Source: Ramlibacter agri
GTDB taxonomy: Bacteria; Pseudomonadota; Gammaproteobacteria; Burkholderiales; Burkholderiaceae_C
DNA length: 64,000 bases
Assembly: GCF_012927085.1 (NCBI RefSeq)
Contig: NZ_JABBFX010000003.1
Location: 434,001-498,000, forward strand
Direction of reading: 5' to 3'
This document shows, piece after piece, positions 38,801 through 50,800 of the stretch. The notes below the pieces were generated by a model. The model was not told the origin of the DNA. It searched no databases and was given only the letters and a program-made list of their open reading frames with translations. Each line of letters opens with the position of its first letter. The first letter of the stretch is position 1. A program made the translations under genes and the position numbers.

Positions 38801-41800
38801 TCTCGATGTCGGCGGACGCGTGCGCGTCGGCGCCGAGGCCGGCAGCGTCGGCGCTCGCATCCGCGGTCGCGCCGAGCGCGGCGGTGGAGAGCGCCGAGAC
38901 ATTGTGTTCCGCGGCGATGGTCACGCCGTCTTCGATCTGGACTTCGGAGTCGTAGTCGAGCGCCGCGCTCGCGTTCGCCGAGCCGAAGCCCGCCAGGCCG
39001 CCGCTGTCGGTCTCGGACAGCACGCTGGCGTGCTGGTCGGTGCTGGAGAGCAGCGACACGTCGTGCGTCGCGGTAATCGTCACGTGGGCGCCGATGTCGA
39101 CGATCGCGGTGGTGTCCAGCGTCAGGCTGGAATTGGCGCTGCCCACGGCCACGAGGCCGCCGCCGCCATTGGCCGACGAGGACGAGACGTTGCCGATCGC
39201 GGTCGCCGCGATGTTGACGTCGGTGGCGGACAGCGTCGCATGCGGGCTGACGGTGACGTTGACCGCCGGCGTGGAGGTCGCCGAGGTGGTGGACGAGCCC
39301 ACCTGCACGATGCCGCCGCCCGAACCGCTGGCCGCGGAGGTCACGATGCCGTCACCCGAGGGCGCCGTCGCCAGCGCGCGGGCGCCGCCCACACCTTCCA
39401 GCAGCTGCGTGCCGCTGGAGGTGCCGGTGATGTCGATCGCCAGCTGCTGCTCGCCGCTGCCCGGGCTGGTGAGGTCCACGCCCTCGGTGCCGATGTGGCT
39501 GGTGCCCGTGAGCGTCGCGTGCGTGACGGAATCGGTCGGGTCCAGCGTGATGGCGCTGCCGCCCGGCGTCGCCGAGAGCTGGAAGGTGTTGGTCGTGTGG
39601 TTGATGACGTAGTAGGTGACGCCGTCCACCAGGCCGCCGATGGCCTGGTCGCTGACCTTGGTCAGGTAGTGCGTCACCGTGTTGTCGGTGCCGAGGCGGG
39701 CGATCGGGATCGCCGTCGTCGGCGTGCCGACTTGCGCCAGCAGGATCTCGTCCGGCTTGCCGGCGTCGAAGATCACGGCATAGCGGTTGCCGCTGTTCAG
39801 CCCGTTGATCGGGTGGCCCGGGTCGCTCGCCGTGTAGATGACGATGTCGCCGTTCGCCAGGCCGCCGTGGCCGGCGCCCAGGTAGATGTTGTTGTTGTCC
39901 GCATCGGCGAGGGCTGCCGAAGGCGCCCCGGTTCCGCCGACGACGTCGACCGCGCTGGTCGGGAAGCTCGCGGGCGTCGGCGCGCGATACGTCACCGCCT
40001 GGCCGTTGGTGAAGCCGTTGTTGTTGACGGTGATGGTGTTGCTGGCGACGGCGGTGCCGGCAAACGACTGGGCAGCTGCCGGCACGTTGCCCGGATCGAT
40101 CAGCTTGATCGTCTGCGCGTCGATCATGTGCACGGTGTACGCGTGCCCCTCGACCAGGCCGCCGACGGTGAAGGCGCCGGCCGCGTGGTAGATCACGTGG
40201 TCGCCTTCCACGAGGCCGGGGGCGCTGGCGAAGTGGATCGTGTCGCGCGCGACGTCGATCGCGGTGGAGCTCCCGCCCGTGGTGAAGGCGGCGCCCAGCT
40301 GCAGGCTGTTGGCCGTGACGAAGATGACGCCATAACGGCGGCCATCGACGAGACCGCCGAGCGCCGGGTTGCCTTGCGCGCTGTAGGTGACGGTGTCGCC
40401 GTCCTGCAGGCCGTGCGCAGCGCCGAGGTTGATGGTGTTGGTCGAGGCGTTGACGGCGGTGGCCGCGTTGAAGGTGCCGTCCGCGGTGGGCGCCGGCTCC
40501 GAGCCCTGCGTCGCGCTGATGGTCAGGGTGCCGCCTGCGGCCAGCACGGCGTTCGCGCCCACGCCGGCCGAGACGTTGGGCGTCGAGGACGCGCTGGCGT
40601 TCAGGGTCTGGACGTTCACGGCGCCGCCCGACGCGCTCTTCGACGAGGTGTCCGCGTCGGTGTTCGCGAGCGACTGGATCGTGATGTCGCCGCCGGCGCG
40701 GATCTGGCCGCCGCCGGCCTGGGCGGTGACGAAGGGGTTCGAATGTGCCGTCACGTGCGAACTGGTCGCCGAGACCAGGCCGCCGCCGCTGGAGCTCGCG
40801 CCCGAGGCCGCGATGTCCGAGGACTGGGCGGTGACGAACACGTTGTTCGCGCCCGCATCGGCGTTGTGGCGCACGTTGCCCAGCAGCTGCGCCTCGGTCG
40901 TGCCTTGCGCCTCGGCGTCGGGGCTGCTCACGGACACGTTGACCAGGGCGCCGCCATCGTTCTTGATGTGCGCGTCGGCGAAGTTGCTGGAGCGCGCGTC
41001 GACCCGCACGTCGCCGTTGGCGGCGTCGATCGTCGCATTCGGCCCGACATTGGCCTGCACATTGGCGTGCGCCGAGGCGGTGATGCTGCTGGCCCCGACC
41101 GCGACGCCGAGCGCCGCCGTCAGCATCTGCGTCGACACGAAGGCGCCCGTCCCGCTGATGAAGGTCGCGCCGCCCGGATCGTAGTTGTTGCCCGCCAGCA
41201 GGGTGACGCCGCCGTTGTGGCTGGTGACGGTGGCGTTGTCGTGGATCGCCGTTTCCTCGTGCGCGTCGATCGTCGCATTGGCCGGCGTGTCGCCGACCGA
41301 GGCGCCCGCGGACAGCGTGAGCGAGGCGGCCAGCGCTTCGGCTTCGGTGCGCAGCAGCGTCGTCAGCGCAATGTTGCCGTCCGCGGTGACGTTCGCGTTG
41401 TTGTCGATGTAGGTGCGGACTTCCTGGGTGATGTTCGCGTTGACGTTGGTGCCGTTGCCGGCGGCCAGCAGGGCTCCGCCGATCGCATCGCCCGTGGCCA
41501 CGGCATGGGTGTCGACCTGGCCGGTGAGGGTGAGGGTGCTTGCGCTGGTCAGCGTGCCGCCGAAGTGGGTGAGGATCGAGCCGCCGATGGTCGCGGTCGG
41601 GAGCGTCGTGCCCACCGCCACACCGGCGCTCACGCCGACGCCGGTCGCGTCCGCGTCGGCTTCCTCGTTGGCCCGGGAGGTGACGGACACGGAGCCGCCG
41701 GCGGTCAGCGAGCCGGCCGTGTAGGTCGTCACGATCGGCGAGACGGTGGCGTGCGCCTCGCCGCCCGTGGCGGACAGGAGCAGGCTGCCGGACGCGGTCG

Positions 41801-44800
41801 TCGCGGTGGCGCGCGCGCCCATGGGCACCTGGACCTGCGAACTGCCGTTCATGACCGGGTTGCCGATCTCGTCGAACAAAGGCGTGGTGACGACGCTGCC
41901 GTCCGCGTTGCGGTCGAACAGGGAGACGACCGAGATGTCGCTGCCGGCGCTGACGGTCGAACTGCCGATGTGCGTGTCGATGTGCGGGGAGTTGGTCGCG
42001 TTCGCGATGTCGGCGCCGATCGAGAAGCCGCCGGCGGAGATGCCGAAGGCGTCGGCCTGGGCGTCACTCACCACGTTCGAAAGCGCATGGATGTGACCGC
42101 CGGCCGTGATCGTGCCGCCGTCGCCGCCGATGGAGGCTTCCACGTTGGGCGAGACGTTGGCCGTGGCGACGTTGGCGCCGGCGGAGACGATGCCGCCCGC
42201 CACCGCCTGCGCGTAGGCGGTCGCCATGTCGGTCTCGGAGGCATGGACGTCGATGTTGCCGGTCGCGTTGGCGCTGCCGCCCAGCTTGGCCCGGGTTTCG
42301 CCACCCGCGTCCGCCACGGCGACGCTGATGCCCACGCCTACGCCCAGGCTGATGCCGGTGCCTGCGGCGTGCGCGTCCACGGTGCGGACCGATGCCGCAT
42401 CGACGGTCAGGCTGCCGCCCGAGGTGAGCTGGGCGCCCGCGCCGACCGTTGCATCGACGTTCGCATCGGCGTGCGCTTCCGCGTCGGTGCCGGTCAGCGA
42501 TGCGCCGACTCCCACGGAAGGCGCATCGGCGCTCGCCCGCACCTTGCGGCCGGTCGGCGTCGTGCCGTTGGTGTTCAGCCGCGTCTCGATGGCGATGCTG
42601 CCGCCGGCGTGCACGATGGCGAGCGCGCCGATGGTCGCCGCGATGGTCGACGTCAGGTCGGAATGGGCGATGCTCGCGCCGGTGGCGCCCAGGCCACCGG
42701 TGGCCGTGAGCACCTGGGAATTCAGGTCCATCTCGCCGTCGGCGATGACGTTGACCGCGCCGGACGAGGTGATGTCGGTGTTCGTGCCGACGCTGGCCGT
42801 CACGTTGCTGCCGACTTCGACGAAGGAGAAGTTCGCGCTGACCGCGACCGCGCCGGCGCCGATGGCGACGACGTGGCCGTCCGCGGTCACCGTCTCGGTC
42901 GCATCGACGTTGACCGCGCCGACGTGGTCGCCCACGCCCTGGCCGATCTGCGCGTTGTTGCCGATCGAGGCGATCGTGTCGCCATTGATGTTGATGCGGG
43001 CGAAGGACGCGCCGGTCGAGAACGCGCTGACGCTCGCCTGGCCGGTCGTGATGGAGATGTCGCGGTCTGCCGTGGCGGAAACCGTCAGGCTGGCGGCATT
43101 GTGGATGACCGTGCCGTCCTGCAGCGAGGCCTGCGTCGCGCTGCTGTCGTTCAGCACCACCACGGCCGCGCCCAGGCCGACGAAGCCCACTGCGCCGTCG
43201 AGCGCGAGGACGTGGACGTGCTCGTCGAGAACGGCGACGACGGAGATGTCGCCGCCCGCCGTCAGCGTGCCGCCCGCGGAGGCGGTGACGTTGTCCGCCA
43301 CCGACAACACCGTGACCGACGCGCCTGCGCCGACGACACCGCCGGCGAACTGGCCGACCGTGTCGTCGACCGTGATCTTGCTGTGTGCGGTGACGGCGAT
43401 GTCGTCGCCCGCGCTGACGTGCGTGCCGGAATGGATGATCGCCGAGGTTCCGGGAGGCGCCGGCGGCGTGGCCGTCTCGGCCGCGCTGATGCTCGCCTGG
43501 TTGGGGGCGCTGCTCGAGACCCGCGAGTTCACGCTGCTGGTCTCGGCCGCGATGCGGTTGCCGCTGCTCTTGGAGCTGCCGCCGCTGTTGGTGAAGGTGC
43601 CGCCCAGGCCGTGGTCGTTGCCGGTCACCAGCGAAGTGCCGTTCTGCGCCGAGCTGCCGGCGCTGTCGTCGGCGGCGCCCTTGCCGTTGCCGCTGTCCAC
43701 GCTGTTGGCGTCGCCGCCATTGTTGTCCTGGTAGTGCTTGGTGACCGGCGTGCCCACCGACCAGACGTTGACCGCGCCGCCGACGCCGACGAAGCCGCCG
43801 GCGCCGCTGATGTCGAAGCCCTCGAGGTCCTTCAGGCTGACGGCGTTGACCTTCACGTCGCCCAGCGCCGACACATTGCTGCCCGGCCCGCCGAGTTCCG
43901 CGCTGACGTTGTTGTTCAGGGAGCCGACGTCCACCGCCCCGGCGACGCCGACGAAGCCGCCGGCGATGCCGATGATGAAAGTCTGCACGGTCACATCGTT
44001 GGACGCGCCCACGAACACGCCCTGGTTGCCGTTGGCGAGGCCCTGGTGCAGCTGGTTGACGTCCGCGCCGCCCTCGATCGCCGCATGGGTGGCGGACGTG
44101 ATGAGGCTGACGCCGACCGCGCCGGCGACGCCGACGAAGCCGCCGCTGCCGGTGGCGACGATGTGCAGCACGTCCTCGCTGGATTGCGCCTGCACGATCA
44201 CGCCGTGTTCGGTGGCCGTGCCGAAATGGTCGCCGCCGGGCAGGGTGCCATCGAGGACGCCCGCGATGCCGGAGCCGTTGCCGAGCGCATCGATGCTCGA
44301 GTTGCCGATGGTCGCTTCGGTGTCCTTGTCGACGATCAGGACGCCCACGGAAGCGCCGACGCCGACGAAGCCGCCGGAGATCGCGCCCGAGAGCTCGAGC
44401 ACGTGGGTGTCGTCCTCGGCGAACACGTAGACGTCGCCGCCGGCGTAGACGCTGGAGCTGTCGCCGATGGAAGCCGTGGTGTGGTTGCTGATGCTCAGGA
44501 CGTCGACGACGCCGCCGACGCCGACGAAGCCGCCCGACACGCCGATGCCGATCATCACGACGTTTTCTTGCGAGGTGGCTTCGACGACGACGTCGTTCAG
44601 CGCGTTGACCGTCGCCGAGTTGCCGATGGCCGCGCTGGTGTCGTTGGTGATGACGTTGACGCCGACCGCCGGCGCCACGGCCACCACGCCGCCGGCCAGG
44701 GTCGCGGCGATCGCCAGGTGGTAGAAGTCGTCGCCCGCGCCGACCAGCACCGACTGGTTGCCGCTCGCGCCCAGGGTCGAGCCGTTGACGACGGCGGAGT

Positions 44801-47800
44801 CGCCGATGTACGCATGCGTGTCCGCGCTGACGACGTCGATGCCGGCGGAGACCGAGACCGCCACCTCGCCGCCGGCGAGGCTCATGGTGAAGGTGCGCAC
44901 TTCGTCCCGGTTGGTCGCACTGACCGCGACGCCGGTGAAGCCGGTCTTCTGGCCCAGCGTGGCGGAGCGCTCGCCGGACAGCGACGGATCCTGCACGCTC
45001 TCGCTGCTGCCGGTGTTGTGCAGGTCCATGCCGTTGACCTGCGGCGTCTTCACGTGGCCTTGCGAGCGGAAGCTGGAGCGGTCGCCGCTGGTGGCGCCGC
45101 TGTAGGTGTTGGCGTCGCTCGTCTCGATGCCCTGGCCGCTGGGGTTGTCGCTGCTGAAGGTTGGCGCGTTCGGGTCGTAGGACGTGTTGATGGCGCCGGT
45201 GTTGACCGTGACGCCGGCGCCGAAACCGTCCGCCGTGACGTGCGCGCCGATGCCGATGAAGGCGTCGGTGTCGACGCTCATGACGTTGACGCCAGCCGCC
45301 GCGGCGGCGCCGACGGCGCCCGCGGCTAGCACGCCGACGATTTCGCTGATGTTGGTGACGTCGTTGGCCGTGACGACCGCGCTGCCGTGTGCGTGGACGT
45401 TGCCGGCGCCCGCCGAGGGCGTGCCATCGGTCGGGTCGTCCCCGATGAAGGCGCGGGTCTGCAGGTCGAAGTCGTGCACGCCGGCGTTCACCGCCACGCC
45501 GACTTCGCCGGCGCCCAGGCCGGCCGAGACCGAGATCACGTCCTCGCTGGACTCCGCGTCGACCACGATGTTGCCGGCGACGCTGGAGGTGACGCCGGAG
45601 TCGATGTACGCGTTGGTAGCCTTGGTGACGACGCCGACATCGGCGCCGACGCCCGCACCGACGGTGCCGCCGCCTGCGAGCGAGCCGGCGACCGAGATGA
45701 TGGAGGTGGTATCCGTCGCGCCCACGTCCAGGTCGCCGGCGGTGGTGCTGGCCGTCGCGCCGCGGCCGATGTACGCGGTCGTGGTCTCGTCCAGCACGTT
45801 CACCGCAGCCGAGCCCGCGACACCGACCGTGCCGCCCACCGCGATGCCGGCGGCAATCGAGAGGATGTCTTCGCTCGACGTGGCGGTGACCGACATGGTG
45901 CCACCCGCGGTGGCGCTCGCGCCGGCGCCGACGTAGGCCTGCACGGTGTCCGTGTGCACCAGGGTGGAGCTGGCGACGCCGATGCCCGCGGTGCCGGCGC
46001 CGCCGACCGAGCCGGCGATCATCGTGGTCTTGAAGGTGCCGGTGGCGGCAACCGTGACCGCGCCGCCCGCAGCCAAGGTGGCGTTCGCGCCGAGATAGGC
46101 GTCGGTCTCGCTGTGCAGGTCCGCGATCGCGATCGAAGCGGCGATGCCTGCCTCGTCGGCGACGCCGACGGTCGCGGCGATCGACAGCATGTTCTCCGAC
46201 GAGTTCGCGGCGACGCTGACGGCGCCGCCCGCGGACACGTCCGCGCCGCCGCCGATGTAGGCGAGGGTGGTCTTGTTCAGGATCTCGACGTCGAGGCCGA
46301 CGCCCACGCCGGCATCGCCGGTCGCCACGCCCAGGGCGCCGGCGATGGTGGTCATCTGCGTCTCGTTGACGGCGCTCACGCTGACCGTCTGGCTGGCGCT
46401 GGCTGTGTACAGGGCGGCCTGGTTGACCTGGCTGTTGGCGGCGATGTGCGCGTCCGCATCCAGTTCGAAGACATTGACGATGAAGGAGCCGGCAATGGCC
46501 GCGTCACCCTTGGCCGCGGCGCCCGCGACGGCCACCGAGGTGGCGGAAGGCTTCACGGAATCCGGCACGAAGGGCAGTTCGAGCTTGGTGGGCAGCAGGT
46601 GGTTCTCGGCGTCGACCGAGATCGCGCCGGCGGCGTCGGCATTGCCGCCGATGTATGCCGTGGTCGAGGCGTTCAGCACCGTCACGTTGATGGCGGCGCC
46701 GATCGAGGTGCCCTGGGAGAAGGCGCCGGCGGCGGCCAGCGTCTGCGGATCGAGCGCGGCGGTGGCCTTCACCGTCATGGCGCCGCCGGACTCGAGGTGC
46801 GAGTCGCTGGCGGCCGAGGCCTCGGTGTTGAAGGCGTCGATGATGTTGATGGCCACGGAGCCGGCCACGCTGACGCTGCCCTTGCCGCCCGCGGCGGCCG
46901 CGCCCCAGGCCACGAAATCGTCGGTCTTCGAAGCCGGCGTGATGGCCTGCAAGGTGACCCCGTTGCCCTGGATCACCGAGCCGCCGCCCAGGACGAGCGC
47001 CTTGTTGTTGGCGTGGATGTAGTTCACCGAGACGCCGGCGCCGATGTTGTCGTCGTTGTCCATCGCGATCGCCGCGCCGACCGCCTTCGCGCTGGAGTCG
47101 TCCTCGGCCTGCGCCGAGATCGTGACCGCGTTGTGCGCGCTGATGTCCGCGCCGTGGCTCACCTTGACGATGTTGTCCGCGTTCAGCACGTTCACCGAAA
47201 CGGAGGCGGCGACGCCGACGCCGCTCTGGTTCTGGCCGCCTTCGCTGGACGCGGAGCTGTTGCCGCCGCTGGCGCTGTCGCTGCCGGAAGGCAGGTTGGC
47301 GCTGGAGCCGCCGCTGCCGGTGTTGCTGTTGCCCTTGACCTGCTTGTCGGCCTGGCCGTCCGCGCCGGACTTGCCGTTGCTGTTCTGCTGCGAGTCGTTC
47401 TTGTCCTCGCCCTTGACCGTCGCGGTCGCCGCGGCGCTGTTGGCGATCGTCGAGGTCGACGAGATCGTCACCGCGCCGCCCGTGGTGCTGACGCCGCGCG
47501 CGAGTTCGACATTGACGTGCTCGGTCACGACCGCGACCGACACCGAGGCGCCGACGCCGACGCTGCTGCCCGCCGCTTCCGAGCTGGTGGAGGTTTCGAA
47601 CAGGCCGTTGTGCGTGGCGGTGATGGAAACGTCGCCGCTGGCCGAGACGGCGCTGCCCGTGCCGACGTAGGTGAGGACGGTGTCGGAGATCACGGCCACC
47701 GCGACGCCGATGCCGATGGCGTCGGCGCCGGAAGCGCCGTTCTCACCGTGGGTGTAGGCCGCGTCGATCGAGGCGGCGGACACGGTGAACTTGCCGGCCG

Positions 47801-50800
47801 AGCCGTTCCATGACGTGCCGTCGGTGATCTCGGTGTCGACGGTGTTCGTGACGACGTTGACGGCGACGGAGGCGCCGACGCCGACGCTCGTGCCCTTGCC
47901 GCCGCCGTCCGAGGGCAGGCCGCGCGAGACGTTCGTCATCGTCGCGGCGGAGCCGAGGGACACGTCGTGGCCGCCGGTGATCGTCACCTGCGCCGTGCTC
48001 GGTCCCGCATTGCCTGGCGTGCGCCCGACCACCGCTTCGGTGTCGTTGCTGACGACGTTGACGGCAACGGAGCCGGCCACGCCGATCTTGCCGCCACCGC
48101 CGCCCGAAGTCGCGTCGGCGATGAACGAATCGGTCACGTCGGCCAGCTTCTGGTTGGTGTTGCCGTCGCTGGTCAGCGCGATCGCCTTGCCGGCGCGCGC
48201 ATCGCTCGCGGTGGCCGCGAGCTCGAACTTGCCGCCGGTGAGGTCGATGACGTAGTAGGTCGTGCCGTCGGTCAGGCCGCCAATGGCGGCGCCGCCATGC
48301 GCGTCGTAGCGAAGGGCGTCTCCCGTGTGCAGGTCGGTGCCCTCGCCCAGGTCCAGTTCGCGGACGTTGCCCGTCGGGTTGAACTTGATCGGCGACAGCA
48401 GGTTCGGGATATCGGTGCCCGACACCGAGATGTAGGTGACGAAGTGCTGCTCGGTCCCGGTGGCGCCCGAGGTGAGGTCCACCAGGCCGGCGCTCTTGCC
48501 GTCCGTCGCGTGCGCCTTGGTGTCGTACAGCTTGATCGTGCCGTCCTTCGCGACGTTCGCGTAGTAGTCGTTGCCGTCGGTCAGGCCGCCGATCGCGGTG
48601 TTGCCGTTCCGGTCGTACTTCAGCTTGTCGCCGGTCTTCACGCCGGCATCGAGGCCGAGATAGATCGTGTCCTTGGTGGTGTCGACCACCGGAACCGACT
48701 TCACGCTCATGTCGATGTCGCGCTGGGCCATCGTCGCGGAGACGGTCAGGCCGCCCGCGCTGATCGTGGTGGCGTTGCCGATGTAGGCCTGGTTCGTGAC
48801 GTTGGCCACGTTCACCGAAACCGCCACGCCGACACCAGTGCCGCCGTCGCTGGTGGACGCCGAGCCGTCCGCGATGGCATGCGCATCGACGTTGGCGGCG
48901 GAGGTCACGCTCAGCATGCCACCTGCGGTGACATGCCGGCTGTCCGGGATGAAGGCCTTGGACGAGCCGTTCTCGATCGCGACCGCCACGCCGCCGGCGA
49001 CGCTCACGGTGCCGCTGGAGGTCGAGCCCTTGTTGTTCTCGCTGGTCGAGCCGCCGGTGCCCTTGGCGGCGGCGTTGCCTTCCTTGGCCTTGTCGTCGCC
49101 GAGCTTGCCCTGCTTGTTGCTGGCGTTGTCGACGGTCTGGCTGTTCTTGTCGCTGTCGCTGTGGCTGCCGGAGCTGTCGTCTTCCTGGCCGCCCTTGGTG
49201 CTGGCCTTCGCGCTCGTCTCGCTGCGAGAGGTGGTGCTGGAGCCGAAGGTCACGGTGCCCGTGGCCGAGAGGTCGCGCGCGGTGGTCGCGAGCGAGCTGT
49301 CGTTGACCACGGAGACAGCGATGGAGATGCCGACGCCGGTGTCGTCCGACTCGGTGTCGCCCTCGGCGCTGGTGTCGACCTGGTCGGTGAGGGACGCCTT
49401 GTCCTCGAGGTTGCCGCTGAGGGTCAGGAGGCCGCCGGTGCCGATGGTGGCGTGCGTGTCGTTGGCAGCGATCGAAACCGCGACCACCGGCGTGACCGCC
49501 GTCGATCCCTTGGCGCCGTTCTTGGCCTCGGTGTCGATTTCCTGGCCGAGCGTGGCGTCCAGCGTCACGTTGCGCGCGCCGGTGAGGACCGCGGCATTGC
49601 CGATTTCCGCGTACGTGCTGTTCTCGCCGTAGTTCACGGCCACCGACAGGCCCACGCCGACGTTGCTGCCGTCCCCGCCGCCGTCGGATGGCAGGGCCTT
49701 GGCGGCGTTGCTGACGTCCGCCTCGGCCTTCACGGTGACATCGCCGTTGCCGGTGATGGTGACGGTGGGCGCATGGCCCGTGGAGCCGATAGAGGCTTCG
49801 CTGTCGGTGAAGGTGACGTTGACCGCCACCGAGCCGGCCACGCCGGTCTTGCCGCCACCCGCGCCCGAAGTCGACCAGGCGCCGAAGGCATCCGTGGATT
49901 CCACCAGCGTGTGGGCCGTGCCACTGCCCGTGGACGTGAGGTCCACCTTGCCGTCGGTGCCGCCCGCGATGGCGTGCTCCTGGGTGTCGTACAGCTTCAA
50001 CTTGCCGTCGTCCTGGACGTTGGCGTAATAGGTCTTGCCGTCGGTGAGCCCGCCGACGCTGGTGCCGCCGCCGTTGTGGTACACGACGGCGTCGCCGGTG
50101 CGCAGGCCGGCCTGGCCGGCATCGATGGTGTCGTCGGCGGTGCTGACCTTGCTGGTGGGGTCGAACTTCAGCGTGCGATCGGCCTGCACCGCTTCGACAT
50201 CGAGGCCGCCGGCGCTGATGGTCGCGGCGCCGAGGTAAGCCAGGTTGGTGTCCTCGGCATAGTTGACGGTGATGGCCACACCCACGCCGGTGCCGCCGGA
50301 GCCGCCGCCGCGCAGGCCCTGGGTGCCGCTGCCGGCGGACGTGAGGTCCACCTTGCCGTCGGAGCCGCCGGCATTGGCGTGGTCCTTGGTGTCGTACAGC
50401 GTGAACTTGCCGCTGCCTTCGTCGTGGACGTAGTAGTCGCTGTCGTCGGTCAAACCGCCGACGGCGGTGCCGCCCTTCGCGAAGTAGGTGACCTTGTCGC
50501 CGTTGTGCAGGTTGCTCGAGGTGCCCAGGTCGACCGTGTCGGCGCTGGTGTCCACCTTGCTGGCGGCGTCGAAGGTGACCTGGCCGATCACGGCGCTGCC
50601 GTCCGCCAGGGCCGAACCGTCCACGTTGGACGAGGACTTGACGGTCAGCGTGCCGGTGGACGTGATGCTGCGCCCGTCGCCGACGTAGGCCTTGGAGCTC
50701 GCGCGCTCGATGTTCACCGAGACGGCGCCGGCCACGCTGACCGGCCCGTCGGAGGTGTCCGAGGACGGCGCGCTGGCGCCATCGGTGCCCTTGGCGCTGG

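Noticed and set aside
20823..45329. An open frame of 8,168 codons on the plus strand, antisense to the giant gene
   Set aside because: It is a compositional shadow. The giant protein is rich in Asp, Val, Gly, Ala and Thr written with GC-ending codons, and the antisense of these (GAC/GTC, GGC/GCC) lacks stop codons. The antisense product is a Val/Ala/Arg/Asp mix without domains.
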